A DNA stretch of 64,000 bases from Blastocatellia bacterium UBA7656 (lineage in GTDB: Bacteria > Acidobacteriota > Blastocatellia > UBA7656): assembly GCA_002483445.1 (NCBI GenBank), contig DLHY01000086.1, forward strand, positions 1-64,000. Direction: 5' to 3'. Within the stretch, counting starts at the first letter, position 1; the number at the start of each line of letters is the position of its first letter. Shown piece by piece: positions 55,379 to 64,000 of the stretch. The translations under genes were made by a program, and so were the position numbers. Under the pieces are notes generated by a model. That model was not told the origin of the DNA, made no database searches, and saw only the letters and a list, made by a program, of their open reading frames with translations.

Positions 55379-56824
55379 ATGCAGGATGATTTTCGTTTGA
55401 ATGAATGGCTTGTGCAGCCTCAACTCAATTCGATTTCCGCGAACGGCAAAACCCTTCGCCTTGAGCCTAAGGTGATGGAAGTCCTCATCTGCCTGGTCGG
55501 GCGAGCAGGTGAAGTCATCTCGAAAGACAGCATCATTGAATGTGTCTGGGCTGATCGCTTCGTGACCGATGAGGTGCTGACCACTTCCGTTTTCGAATTG
55601 CGCAAAGCTCTCGGCGACGAGGCCCGCAATCCGCGATTCATTCAGACGATTCCAAAGAAAGGCTATCGCCTCATCGCGCCGGTCTCTTTTGAAATCTCAA
55701 CGTCCGGCGACGATGATGAAAAAAGTTCTCCGCTCATGCGGTTGAAGCGTTGGTGGAAGCCGCTGGCTGCGGGAATGGTTTTCAGTTTGTTGATCGCTGT
55801 CGTCGTTTTGAAAACAGGTTTCGTGACTTTGAAAGAAAAACAGCGCGCGCCGCATCAGGTCAATACGGAAGCCTACGGCGAATATCTCAAGGGGCGCAAT
55901 CTCTGGAACGACAGAACCGAGGAAGGATTGAATCGGGCAATCGCGCACTTCAAGCGAGCGATTGAACTTGACGCGAGTTTCGCTCTTGCATACGCCTCGC
56001 TCGCCGATTTCCATCATCTGCTTGTGAGCCACAACTACCTGAGGCCTGAAGAGGGTTATCCGAAAGCGAAAGAGGCTGCGATGAAAGCCCTCGAATTGGA
56101 TGACCGTCTGGCCGAAGCGCACGCCGCGCTTGCTATAAGCCTGCTCGTTTATGACTGGAACTGGGCGGATGCTGAAAACCATTTCAAACTCTCCGTTGCG
56201 TTCGATGCAGATTGCGCGCAGGCTCACAATCTCTATGGCCAGTATCTCTGGGCCGCCGGACGACTGGATGAAGCTCTCACGGAAGCCAATCTCGCGCGCC
56301 AGCTTGATCCATCCTCGATAAGCGCGCACATGACCGCAGGAGATATATTCTTTCGACTTCACAGGTATGATGAGGCGATGGAAGTCTATGAGAGCGCCGT
56401 TCGCATCAATCCGTCTTACTTCTGGGGCCACAAGGCGCTCGGACACGTCTACCGAAAGAAGGCGATGATGAAAGAAGCCGAAGCCTCTTATCGAAAAGCG
56501 ATGGAGCTTTCCGGGATGCCCTCTTTCGCTGAGGTGTCGCGCGGTCTGGCAAACATGGCTAAAACAGGAGACGCGCGTTTTCTGCTCAACAAGATGAGTT
56601 TTATGTTGAAACAGAAATATGTCCGGCCTACACACATAGCGTGGCTCTACCTGGATTTGGGAGATCGTGATCGCGTCTTCGAATGGCTTGAGCGGGCCTA
56701 CATAGAGCGCGACAGCATTCTGCTTTTTATCCGAATGGAGGAAAGCTGGGAGCCGCTGCGAGGCGATCAGAGATTCATCGATCTGATGAATCGCGTCGGC
56801 CCAGGCCCCCTGAAGCCTTCCTGA
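55379..56824 (+). CDS. CadC-like winged-helix regulator with membrane helix and TPR domain
   Basis: A 481-residue one-component regulator. Residues 1-105 form an OmpR/PhoB-type winged helix (LRLEPKVMEVLICLVGRAGEVISKD, then KKGYRLIAPV). One membrane helix (AAGMVFSLLIAVVVL) lies near residue 135-155. The rest (about 165-475) is a chain of about seven TPR motifs in the periplasm (for example ALAYASLADFHHL, EAHAALAISLLV). Membrane-anchored regulators with TPR sensors are abundant in Acidobacteria. The target genes are unknown; the hydrolase gene downstream (103 bases) is a candidate. Confidence 0.9.
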   Translation: MQDDFRLNEWLVQPQLNSISANGKTLRLEPKVMEVLICLVGRAGEVISKDSIIECVWADRFVTDEVLTTSVFELRKALGDEARNPRFIQTIPKKGYRLIAPVSFEISTSGDDDEKSSPLMRLKRWWKPLAAGMVFSLLIAVVVLKTGFVTLKEKQRAPHQVNTEAYGEYLKGRNLWNDRTEEGLNRAIAHFKRAIELDASFALAYASLADFHHLLVSHNYLRPEEGYPKAKEAAMKALELDDRLAEAHAALAISLLVYDWNWADAENHFKLSVAFDADCAQAHNLYGQYLWAAGRLDEALTEANLARQLDPSSISAHMTAGDIFFRLHRYDEAMEVYESAVRINPSYFWGHKALGHVYRKKAMMKEAEASYRKAMELSGMPSFAEVSRGLANMAKTGDARFLLNKMSFMLKQKYVRPTHIAWLYLDLGDRDRVFEWLERAYIERDSILLFIRMEESWEPLRGDQRFIDLMNRVGPGPLKPS

Positions 56825-56926
56825 GCGAATCCTCAGAAAATCCTCAACCGCTCCTCAATACTTTTCTGCGCGGAAACGATTAACTCTTACGCAATGGAAA
56901 CGAATCTTCCGAGGAGGGGAATCATC

Positions 56927-57919
56927 ATGAATTGCGTTGAAGTAATCGGGCGAATATCACTTGTGTTCCTGCTGACCCTGAGCTTTCCGCACTCCGGGCA
57001 GGCGCAGAATCGAGTGGAAGAAGGCTACGTGACCGCAGACGATGGAGCGCGATTGTTTTATCGAAAAACGGGCAGCGGAAAACAGGCGGTCATCATACCG
57101 CTTGGATTCATGCTCTTCGAAGATTTCAAGCGACTGGCCGAGGGGCGCACGCTGATTTTTTACGACATGCGAAATCGCGGTCGCTCCGACTCTGTCGCCG
57201 ACACATCAAAGCTGACCATCCAGCACGACGTCGATGATCTCGAAAAAATCCGGCAGCGATTCGGGTTCGACAAAATCAGCCTGATTGGCGAATCTTATCT
57301 CGGAATGATGGTGGTGATGTACGCGATGCAGCACCCTGAGCGCGTTGAGCGATTGATTCAGATAGGAGCAGTGCCGCGTAAATTCGGAACCGAGTACCCG
57401 GCGAATCTTATGGCCGACGACGCAAGCACGGTTCTCGATCAGAACGAAGTCAACAATCTTCGCAAGCTGAGGGCAGAGGGCTATCACAAATCCAACCCTA
57501 AGAATTATTGCGAGAAAGAGTGGCTCGTGACTCGTGTGCAACTGGTCGGAAAGCGTGAAGACGCTCCGAAAGTCGGAAACGGATATTGCGATCATCCGAA
57601 CGAATGGCCGATCAATTTAGATCGGCACTTTCAACATCACTTCGTATCGGTTCAGAAACTCAATCTGTCAAAAGAGCAGGTGGCGAAAGTTTCAAATCCT
57701 ACTCTTACGATTCACGGCACACGGGATCGAAACGCGCCTTATGGCGGCGGCAGAGAGTGGGCCTTGACTTTGCCAGACGCCAGGCTCCTGACCGTAGAAG
57801 GCGCGGCGCATCTTCCGTGGATCGAAGCGCCCGACCTGATCTTTTCTTCAATCGATACTTTCCTGAAAGGTCGCTGGCCCGCAAAAACAGAGAAGGTCAA
57901 GGCGATAGAAAAACAGTGA
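56927..57919 (+). CDS. Exported alpha/beta-hydrolase (proline iminopeptidase-like)
   Basis: A 330-residue alpha/beta-hydrolase with a signal peptide (ending GQAQN). The nucleophile lies in GESYLG, the acid in HGTRDRNAP, and the His in GAAHLPWIE. The oxyanion region is FYDMRNRGRSDS. This layout suits a proline iminopeptidase or epoxide hydrolase relative. Start at ATG 56927 behind GAGGAGGGG; an ATG at 56894 has weaker support. It follows the CadC-like regulator. Confidence 0.85.
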   Translation: MNCVEVIGRISLVFLLTLSFPHSGQAQNRVEEGYVTADDGARLFYRKTGSGKQAVIIPLGFMLFEDFKRLAEGRTLIFYDMRNRGRSDSVADTSKLTIQHDVDDLEKIRQRFGFDKISLIGESYLGMMVVMYAMQHPERVERLIQIGAVPRKFGTEYPANLMADDASTVLDQNEVNNLRKLRAEGYHKSNPKNYCEKEWLVTRVQLVGKREDAPKVGNGYCDHPNEWPINLDRHFQHHFVSVQKLNLSKEQVAKVSNPTLTIHGTRDRNAPYGGGREWALTLPDARLLTVEGAAHLPWIEAPDLIFSSIDTFLKGRWPAKTEKVKAIEKQ

Positions 57920-57939
57920 TGGGCTATACTCTTCGCTTA

Positions 57940-58416
57940 TCAATAAACTTCCGGGTCAAAGGCGGTAGCCGCCGCTCCGCCTCTTTCCGCTGCGCGCATC
58001 ACGCCCGTATCATCGATGTAAAAAGACCTGCGGCCTGTTACGCCGAAGTTTTCAGGCACAGCCGTCGCCTCAAACCCGTTTTGTTTCACCCGCACATCGA
58101 ACCGGTAGCCGCGCAGTTTTCCGCGTGAAGGATCGTTGAGAAGTCCCATTTGAACAAGCTCATCGAGCGAAGCATACTTGCCACCGTCCTGAGCGTAGTA
58201 AGCCATTTCAGCGGTCGAGATAGAGCGCAGCCGCGCTTGAGCCGCTATCTCATTGGCCGCAAGCACCTGCGGCACCTGCCCGACGCCGGTCTTATCGCCA
58301 TCCGTCAGTTTGCCCGATTGATCAGGAAGTTTGATCTTGCCCGACTCGTCCTGCTTGACGTTTATCGCGCAGCCCGCCATCGAGATCAAAATGAAAACGA
58401 TCAACACTTTTTTCAT
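57940..58416 (-). CDS. Lipoprotein with a pilin-like C-terminal domain
   Basis: A 158-residue lipoprotein: MKKVLIVFILISMAGC is the lipobox (Cys16). After a linker, RLRSISTAEMAYYAQDGGKYASLDELVQMGLL resembles the beginning of the pilin/type II secretion pseudopilin globular domain found in acidobacterial genes of unknown function. Its function is unknown. It converges on the preceding hydrolase gene. Confidence 0.75.
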   Translation of the reverse strand: MKKVLIVFILISMAGCAINVKQDESGKIKLPDQSGKLTDGDKTGVGQVPQVLAANEIAAQARLRSISTAEMAYYAQDGGKYASLDELVQMGLLNDPSRGKLRGYRFDVRVKQNGFEATAVPENFGVTGRRSFYIDDTGVMRAAERGGAAATAFDPEVY

Positions 58417-58435
58417 GACGCCGCCTCAGAATAAG

Positions 58436-58508
58436 GTATAGCAGGCTGCCAGCCTGCTGTTTCCCCGATCTTCATGCTTTCCGTGCGCAACCTGGCAGGC
58501 CGCGCTAC
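58436..58508. repeat. REP-like inverted pair (partial second arm)
   Basis: GCAGGCTGCCAGCCTGC is followed by CCTGGCAGGC in inverted orientation. The 224-base gap before plsY contains this repeat and no visible gene. Confidence 0.7.
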
Positions 58509-58640
58509 ATCAAAAACACTTCGTATTTCGCGCCCATCCTAAGCCCGCCGACTCGCGCGGGCAATAGTAGTTTTCGTTGTGCCTCAAACATGGCTTTGAT
58601 ATAGTCAGGGCTGCCTCGCCGGAGAGCGGAGAACTTACCA

Positions 58641-59294
58641 ATGCTCGCCAAACCTGTCTTCGTCCTTATCGCTTACCTTCTGGGAGCCATCCCATTCGGC
58701 TACCTTCTGGTGAGATTCATCTTCACCAGCGGCGAAGATATTCGCCACATAGGATCGGGCGGGACAGGCGCGACCAACGTATCGAGACGAGCCGGATTTG
58801 CGGCAGGCATTCTCACCGTCGCGCTCGATGCGCTCAAAGGCGTGGCGGCGGTGTTGCTGATGCGAATAGTTGCGGGAGACGATTATCTGTGGGCGGGCGC
58901 GGCTGCGATAGCGGCAATCGTCGGCCACATCTTTCCCGTCTTTTTGGGCTTTCGCGGAGGCAAGGGAGTCGCAACAGGCGCGGGCGTGTTTTTAGTGCTT
59001 GCCCCTGTGCCGGTGATGGCGGCTTTTGCGCTTTATATCATTACGGTGCTGATGACGCGCTATTCATCGCTCGGATCGATCATCGCGTCTCTTTCGATTC
59101 CGATTTTGATTCTGCTTTTTTACGGATGGCTTTTGCCTTCAAGCCCTCATCCACAACTCTGGATCATGGTTGCGACGACCGCGCTTGCGGGCGCGCTGAT
59201 CGTAGCGAAGCATCACGAAAACATCCGCCGTCTGGTGAGCGGAACTGAAACGAAGCTCGGCTCGCCAGCCGCAAGCAGAAGCGGTGACCGATGA
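58641..59294 (+). CDS. plsY: Glycerol-3-phosphate acyltransferase PlsY
   Basis: A 217-residue membrane acyltransferase using acyl-phosphate as donor to make lysophosphatidic acid. About five hydrophobic segments are present. The conserved GSGGTGATNVSR and GFRGGKGVATGAG motifs fit the family. The stop overlaps the gpsA start by four bases, so the two are co-expressed: GpsA makes the glycerol-3-phosphate that PlsY consumes. Confidence 0.95.
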   Translation: MLAKPVFVLIAYLLGAIPFGYLLVRFIFTSGEDIRHIGSGGTGATNVSRRAGFAAGILTVALDALKGVAAVLLMRIVAGDDYLWAGAAAIAAIVGHIFPVFLGFRGGKGVATGAGVFLVLAPVPVMAAFALYIITVLMTRYSSLGSIIASLSIPILILLFYGWLLPSSPHPQLWIMVATTALAGALIVAKHHENIRRLVSGTETKLGSPAASRSGDR

Positions 59295-60304
59295 GCGAAC
59301 GAACATCGAAGCGCGTTGCCATCATCGGCGCGGGAAGCTGGGGAACGGCGCTCGCTGCGATTGCCGCGCGCAATCATCACCAGGTCAGCGTGTGGGCGCG
59401 CGAGCGGGAAGTCGCCCGACTGATCAGCGACTCTCATCGCAATCCGTTTTATCTTTCCGATTTCGCGCTTGCTGAAAACATCACGGCGACGACTTCGATT
59501 GAAGAGGCGTTGATCGATGCGGACTTCGCCATCATAGTCGTGCCTTCTCATGCGATGCGCGAGATCATGCTTGGAATGCGCGATCATCTGCGAAGCGATG
59601 TGGTTCTGGCGAGCGCGACAAAGGGAGTCGAAAATGGCACGCTGATGCGGATGTCGGAAGTGATGGCGGATGTGTTGAAAGAAAAATTCGCGCCGCGACT
59701 CGTCGTCCTCTCAGGGCCGAGCTTTGCGCGCGAGGCGATGCGCGGAGACCCGACCGCGATAGTTGCTGCGTCTGCGGATCGCGAAGCTGCCGAGATGATT
59801 CAACGCGAACTCAGTTCCGGCGCGTTTCGCGTCTACACCAACACGGATGTCGCGGGAGTCGAGCTTGGCGGCGCGGTCAAAAACGTCGTGGCGATAGCTG
59901 CGGGCGTCGTAAGCGGAATGGGGCTGGGGCATAACTCCACTGCGGCTATAATCACTCGCGGGCTTGCCGAGATAACGCGACTGGCCGCAAGTCAGGGCGG
60001 GCGGGCCGCGACGATGGCGGGACTTGCGGGGCTTGGCGATCTGGTGCTGACCTGCACGGGAGACCTTTCGCGCAATCGCCACGTCGGTGTAGAGCTTGGG
60101 CGCGGGCGAAAGCTCGATGAGATACTGGCTCAAATGCGCGAAGTGGCCGAAGGCGTCAGGACCACGCAGGCGATTTATGAACTCAGCCGACGCCGATGCG
60201 TAGATATGCCGATCACGGAAAGCGTTTATGCTTTGCTCTATCAAAACAAGCCCGCGCGCGAAGCAGTCACTGAACTGATGGCGCGACCGCTCAAAGAAGA
60301 GTGA
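59291..60304 (+). CDS. gpsA: NAD(P)-dependent glycerol-3-phosphate dehydrogenase
   Basis: A 337-residue enzyme reducing dihydroxyacetone phosphate to sn-glycerol-3-phosphate. The nucleotide-binding IIGAGSWGTALA starts at residue 10. VASATKGVENGT, LSGPSFARE and the catalytic lysine segment GGAVKNVVAIAAG are visible. Overlap with plsY indicates an operon for phospholipid precursor supply. Confidence 0.96.
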   Translation: MSERTSKRVAIIGAGSWGTALAAIAARNHHQVSVWAREREVARLISDSHRNPFYLSDFALAENITATTSIEEALIDADFAIIVVPSHAMREIMLGMRDHLRSDVVLASATKGVENGTLMRMSEVMADVLKEKFAPRLVVLSGPSFAREAMRGDPTAIVAASADREAAEMIQRELSSGAFRVYTNTDVAGVELGGAVKNVVAIAAGVVSGMGLGHNSTAAIITRGLAEITRLAASQGGRAATMAGLAGLGDLVLTCTGDLSRNRHVGVELGRGRKLDEILAQMREVAEGVRTTQAIYELSRRRCVDMPITESVYALLYQNKPAREAVTELMARPLKEE

Positions 60305-60374
60305 AGGACTTGCGAAATCGTTGTAGAATTCCGAGCGCCCCCGCGCAGCTATTTTAGGAAAAGGAGAACATACA

Positions 60375-61274
60375 ATGTCCAATTATCCTCCGAATTATCC
60401 TCCGGGCGGTCAGCCCCCCGGCGGCAGCTATCCTCCACCTCCACCCGGTTACCCCGGCGGGCCTCCTCAAGGCTGGCAGGGCGGCCCTCCAACGGGTTAT
60501 CCCGGCGGGCCTCCGCAGGGCTATTACGGGCAGCCGCCGAGGAAGAGCAACAAGGCTTTGATGTGGGGGCTTATCATCGGCGGGGCTGTTCTGCTCATAG
60601 GCGTCGGCCTTGCCGTCTGGTTTGGATTCTTCGTCAGGGGCAAGTTGCAGGAAGCAGGGATCGATCCGGAATTGGCGCAGAAACAACCCGCGCTGGCAGC
60701 GGCCAAATTCGCTGTGGCGATCAATCCCGATCTGGAAATAGTTTCCATCGATGAAGCTAAAGGACGCATCACCTTCAAGGAAAAAAAGAGTGGCAAGACC
60801 TTCACTGTTTCCACCAAAGACGCTCAGGCCGGAAAAGTCACTGTTAGCGAAGAAGGCGGAGACCAGGTCTCGATTGAAGGAAAAGGCGACGACACGGGCG
60901 GTTCAATCGACATAAAGTCGAAGGAAGGATCAGTGACGATTGGCGGCGGCTCTGCGGCGAACCTTCCCGACTGGCTGCCTGCTTATCCCGGAGCCAGTAT
61001 GCAGGGAATTTACGCAGTAAAAAACAGCGAGAGCGAAAGCGCGGGATTCAGCTTCACGACGGATGACGCTCCTCAGCAGGTGGTAGATTTTTACGAATCG
61101 GCTCTCGAAGATGCCGGAATGAAGGTGACGACGAACAACCTCAAGCAGTCCGGCAGAGACTACAGTTCACAGGTCATCGGCACGGACTCCGACAGTAAAC
61201 GCTCGGCCTTCATAAACGCGATGGCAGAAGGCGGAAGCACGAAGGTTACGATGAACTATACCATCAAGCATTGA
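60375..61274 (+). CDS. Membrane protein with a Pro/Gly-rich N-terminus
   Basis: A 299-residue protein. The first 55 residues are a low-complexity Pro/Gly/Tyr repeat (YPPG, PGYPGG, GGPP). One membrane helix (ALMWGLIIGGAVLLIGVGLAVWFG) follows near residue 58-82. The remainder (about 90-299) is a soluble domain rich in beta structure, ending with a block (LPDWLPAYPGASMQGIYAVK, then DDAPQQVVDFYESALEDAG) that resembles conserved acidobacterial and delta-proteobacterial proteins of unknown function. The N-terminus probably lies in the cytoplasm. Confidence 0.75.
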   Translation: MSNYPPNYPPGGQPPGGSYPPPPPGYPGGPPQGWQGGPPTGYPGGPPQGYYGQPPRKSNKALMWGLIIGGAVLLIGVGLAVWFGFFVRGKLQEAGIDPELAQKQPALAAAKFAVAINPDLEIVSIDEAKGRITFKEKKSGKTFTVSTKDAQAGKVTVSEEGGDQVSIEGKGDDTGGSIDIKSKEGSVTIGGGSAANLPDWLPAYPGASMQGIYAVKNSESESAGFSFTTDDAPQQVVDFYESALEDAGMKVTTNNLKQSGRDYSSQVIGTDSDSKRSAFINAMAEGGSTKVTMNYTIKH

Positions 61275-61383
61275 GCCGCGAGATGAAGTGTTTTAACTGT
61301 GACCGCCGATGAGTGAGAAATTCGGCGGTCATTCCATCATTCGCCGATGTGGTAGAATCGCTCTCACACGGAGACGCAAGCTT

Positions 61384-61989
61384 ATGAGCATGGATTCGAC
61401 GCGGACATCGATACAGCCGATCATTCTTCACTCAGGGCCGATCCTTGAGAAGGTGAGCGACCGGGAGTTTTTCGAATTCTGCCGGTTGAACCCCGATCTG
61501 CGCATCGAGCGCACAAGCGATGGAGACCTGATAATCATGCCGCCCACAGGAGGAGAAACCGGAAAGCGCAATTTCGAGTTGACGGGTATTTTCAGGGCGT
61601 GGGTCGAAGCGGATGGAACAGGCATCGGGTTCGATTCATTGACCGGATTCACTCTTCCCAGCGGCGATAAACGCTCGCCTGATCTCGCCTGGTTACTCCG
61701 CTCGCGCTGGGAATCATTGACTGAAGATGAACGCGAAGAATTTCCTCCCTTGTGTCCTGATTTCGTCGTCGAGCTTCGCTCGCGCACTGATGATTTGGAC
61801 GACCTCCAGGCAAAGATGGAAGAGTACATCGAAAACGGGGCGCGATTGGGTTGGCTCATCGATCCGAAGAAAAAGAAAGTCTACCTTTATCGCCCTGGCG
61901 CGGAAGTCGTTTGTCTGGATGATCCCGAAACCGTTTCAGGCGATCCGATTCTTCCCGGATTCGTTCTCGACTTGAAACGAATCTGGTAG
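61384..61989 (+). CDS. Uma2-family putative endonuclease (copy 2)
   Basis: A 201-residue Uma2 (DUF820) protein with a PD-(D/E)xK-like nuclease fold: DREFFEFCRLNPDLRIE, SPDLAWLLRSRW, then CPDFVVELRSRTDDL. The Asp and Glu of these blocks make up the usual active-site pattern. Start at ATG 61384; the upstream in-frame sequence is not conserved in type. It stands alone with no partner gene. The role of the family is unknown. Confidence 0.88.
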   Translation: MSMDSTRTSIQPIILHSGPILEKVSDREFFEFCRLNPDLRIERTSDGDLIIMPPTGGETGKRNFELTGIFRAWVEADGTGIGFDSLTGFTLPSGDKRSPDLAWLLRSRWESLTEDEREEFPPLCPDFVVELRSRTDDLDDLQAKMEEYIENGARLGWLIDPKKKKVYLYRPGAEVVCLDDPETVSGDPILPGFVLDLKRIW

Positions 61990-62034
61990 CGAAAAATTTT
62001 TCAGCAACCGAGGACGATCAACGAAGGAGCTAGA

Positions 62035-62892
62035 GTGACGCCATACGATAAAGCGAAGGAAGCAGCCCATTACATCAAAGAAAAAATCGGCGACCGCTCG
62101 CCGCGCGTGGCCGTCGTTTTGGGATCAGGACTCGGCGGAGTGGCTGACTCCATCACTGATGCGGTCGAGATTCCTTACCCGGAGATTCCCAACTTCGTCC
62201 ACTCGACTGTAGAAGGCCACGCGGGAAAATTGATAGTCGGTTCGTGCGCGGGAACGGATGTCGCAGTGATGAAGGGAAGGGTTCACTTCTACGAAGGCTA
62301 CTCGATGCAGGAAGTGACTCTGCCTGTGCGAGTGTTTGCGTTGATGGGCGTGCGATCTTTGATGCTGACGAACGCTGCGGGCGGCACCTCGCCTCATCTT
62401 TCTCCCGGATCGCTTATGATCATCACTGATCACATAAACCTGATGGGAGATAATCCCCTTCGCGGGCCGAACGATGAAAGATTCGGCCCGCGCTTCCCCG
62501 ATATGACGAGCATCTACACCCGCTCTTACATAGCCGCCGCGCACGAAACGGCCCGCGAGATGGGGCTTGTGCTTGCCGAAGGAACTTACCTGGGGCTTCG
62601 CGGCCCGTCCTATGAAACTCCTGCGGAAGTCAGAATGCTGCGCGATTTGGGCGCGGACGCGCTCGGAATGTCGACGGTGCCTGAAGCGATAGTCGCGCGT
62701 CACGCAGGTATGAAGATACTGGCCATCTCGTGCATCACGAACGTGGCGGCGGGGCTTTCACGTTACGAGATAAACCACGAAGAGGTGATGGAAGTAGGCG
62801 CGCGCGCAGGCCGACAACTCGCTGATCTCGTAGTGCGACTCATCCCGCGCATAGTGGCGATTGAGAATCGCTCGCGGACGCCTAAGGCTTGA
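62035..62892 (+). CDS. Purine nucleoside phosphorylase, type I trimeric
   Basis: A 285-residue phosphorylase splitting purine (deoxy)nucleosides into base and (deoxy)ribose 1-phosphate. The phosphate loop VLGSGLGGVAD, the HSTVEGHAGKL block with the catalytic His, GPSYETPAEVRML (Tyr/Glu) and the MSTVPEAIVARH substrate loop match the human/B. subtilis PunA group. Start GTG 62035 behind GAAGGAG. The adjacent uridine kinase start (63471) suggests a nucleotide-salvage grouping. Confidence 0.94.
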   Translation: MTPYDKAKEAAHYIKEKIGDRSPRVAVVLGSGLGGVADSITDAVEIPYPEIPNFVHSTVEGHAGKLIVGSCAGTDVAVMKGRVHFYEGYSMQEVTLPVRVFALMGVRSLMLTNAAGGTSPHLSPGSLMIITDHINLMGDNPLRGPNDERFGPRFPDMTSIYTRSYIAAAHETAREMGLVLAEGTYLGLRGPSYETPAEVRMLRDLGADALGMSTVPEAIVARHAGMKILAISCITNVAAGLSRYEINHEEVMEVGARAGRQLADLVVRLIPRIVAIENRSRTPKA

Positions 62893-63346
62893 TCACTCGC
62901 GGCTCGCCCCCGCTTTTGAGAGTGATGCTGGTGGTGTTGGGCCTTGAGGCGGTGGCGGAACGTCTGGCCAGCATGTGAACGCCGGGTTCGGTCGTCTCGT
63001 CGAGCAGGAGCAGCCCTGAGCCATCCTCGCCTGCGCCGAGTTTGACGCGAATCGTTCCATTCTTATCGAGGAGTCGAAAGACGACTTCCCCGCTCTGCTC
63101 CACATTGAGGCGCGAGCGAACCTGACCCTGCTCGCTCACTAGCTCGATTGCCTGTGCGCGAATCACTTTGGGGGCGGGCTGCGAATCAGCTATGACGGGT
63201 TTATCCGTTGCGGAGCGAAACAGGACGATGCCTGCTGCGATGAGGTTTATGCAGGTGAGCGCGATCATGAACTTGTGCGCTTTGATCCGGGCTGACCATT
63301 TGAGAGCGGACGGTTTTTCACAGATGCGGCCTTCGTTTGCGATCAT
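62882..63346 (-). CDS. Small membrane-anchored hypothetical protein
   Basis: A 154-residue protein with one N-terminal hydrophobic helix (KFMIALTCINLIAAGIVLF), probably an anchor. The soluble part (IRAQAIELVSEQGQVRSRL, FRLLDKNGTIRVKLGAGEDG) has the short beta repeats of a conserved but uncharacterised family. Its end overlaps the PNP gene by 11 bases, convergently. Function unknown. Confidence 0.65.
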   Translation of the reverse strand: MIANEGRICEKPSALKWSARIKAHKFMIALTCINLIAAGIVLFRSATDKPVIADSQPAPKVIRAQAIELVSEQGQVRSRLNVEQSGEVVFRLLDKNGTIRVKLGAGEDGSGLLLLDETTEPGVHMLARRSATASRPNTTSITLKSGGEPRVIKP

Positions 63347-63470
63347 AGATATCTCCTTTCATCACCGTTGCATGTTGATAGTTCGTTTTGTTAGACGCAA
63401 GCCCGCTGGTTTTTCTTCCATCGAAATAGAAACGCTGACTCCGAGCAAGGCGAGATGATAGAATAACCCT

Positions 63471-64000
63471 ATGATAATCGGCATCAGCGGAGGAACCGGG
63501 TCAGGCAAGACCACCGTCGCGCAGAAGATCATCTCTTCGGTCGAGCGCGACACTGTGGTTTATCTTCAGCAGGACGCTTACTATCGCAACCTCGGCGATA
63601 TGCCTTTGGAATTGCGCCATCAGGTCAACTTCGATCACCCCGACGCTTTCGACACCGAGTTGATGATCAATCACCTCCAGTCCCTTCACGCGGGCGAATG
63701 CATCAAGCAACCTGTCTATGATTACGCGACACACCTGCGGCGCGCGGAAACGCTAAACGTAGAACCGCGCTCGGTCATCATCATCGAAGGCATACTCGTT
63801 TTCGTCAATCCAGACCTTCGCGCTTTGATGGACATGAAAATCTTCGTCGATACGGACGCTGACCTTCGCTTCATTCGCCGATTAGACCGCGATGTGCATG
63901 AGCGCAGCCGCTCGGTCGAATCGATAATCAAACAGTATTTGACCACAGTGCGCCCGATGCACTTGCAGTTCGTCGAGCCGTCCAAACGATATGCCGACAT
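63471..64000 (+). CDS. udk: Uridine kinase, partial (runs off the window)
   Basis: The first 176 residues of a uridine/cytidine kinase; the gene continues past the window end. The P-loop is GISGGTGSGKTT (residues 4-15). The substrate segments DAYYRNL, NFDHPDAFD and QPVYDY and the IIIEGILVF strand are typical. It phosphorylates uridine and cytidine with ATP or GTP in pyrimidine salvage. Confidence 0.95.
   Translation, partial: MIIGISGGTGSGKTTVAQKIISSVERDTVVYLQQDAYYRNLGDMPLELRHQVNFDHPDAFDTELMINHLQSLHAGECIKQPVYDYATHLRRAETLNVEPRSVIIIEGILVFVNPDLRALMDMKIFVDTDADLRFIRRLDRDVHERSRSVESIIKQYLTTVRPMHLQFVEPSKRYAD

Overview
The window looks like part of the chromosome of an acidobacterium, most likely of the class Blastocatellia. 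This is inferred from gene style: an Oar-like TonB receptor with an N-terminal carboxypeptidase-type fold, a winged-helix/TPR regulator, a PEGA protein, a kinase fused to a formylglycine-enzyme-like domain, Uma2 proteins, moderately high GC and many short interspersed palindromes. No rRNA gene, replication origin or CRISPR array is visible.

Layout. 0-6 kb: a secreted trypsin-like protease, a lipoprotein/pterin dehydratase/protein disulfide oxidoreductase run on the minus strand, two secreted DUF4097 proteins and a small PIN-domain cassette. 6-11 kb: a translation cluster (rpmE, a DUF1385 membrane protein, prfA, a beta-lactamase-like hydrolase, prmC). 11-19 kb: PilZ, a secreted esterase, an amino acid permease, an orphan adenine methylase, an ATP-grasp protein, an NDH-2 with a cyclic-nucleotide-binding tail and a Uma2 protein. 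19.3-25.7 kb: a structured leader and an array of 27 tRNA genes, all on the plus strand, interleaved with a HEPN-motif protein, an RNA ligase and an unknown protein. 25.8-38 kb: HNH protein, a fused molybdenum hydroxylase, an AAA/DUF4276 pair, a B12/radical-SAM protein, Nfu, a UMF1 transporter, an adenylate cyclase, an MBL hydrolase and a PLP dehydratase. 38-44.4 kb (minus strand): small proteins, a frameshifted zeta-like kinase, vapBC, gyrB with a mini-intein, and recF. 44.5-64 kb: kinase-FGE fusion, PEGA protein, TonB receptor, phospholipid genes (psd, pssA, plsY, gpsA), hemB, a regulator, hydrolases, purine nucleoside phosphorylase and the start of uridine kinase.

Two observations stand out. 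(1) The organism appears to use selenocysteine. The disulfide oxidoreductase has an in-frame UGA where the first Cys of its second CxxC should be, followed by a good bSECIS hairpin. The radical-SAM protein reads through a UGA into the family's CUAEP tail. A molybdenum hydroxylase resembling the selenium-dependent xanthine dehydrogenase family lies between them. (2) The tRNA array covers 18 amino acids (no Met or Thr seen), contains several abnormal tRNAs, and carries in its midst a putative RNase (HEPN Rx4H motif) and an RNA-sealing enzyme. I propose it as a candidate tRNA replacement/cleavage/repair island, possibly a defence or stress system.

Other accessory content includes toxin-antitoxin-like cassettes and an AAA/DUF4276 pair. 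A family of palindromic repeats with the core AGGCTGCCAGCCT fills many intergenic gaps.
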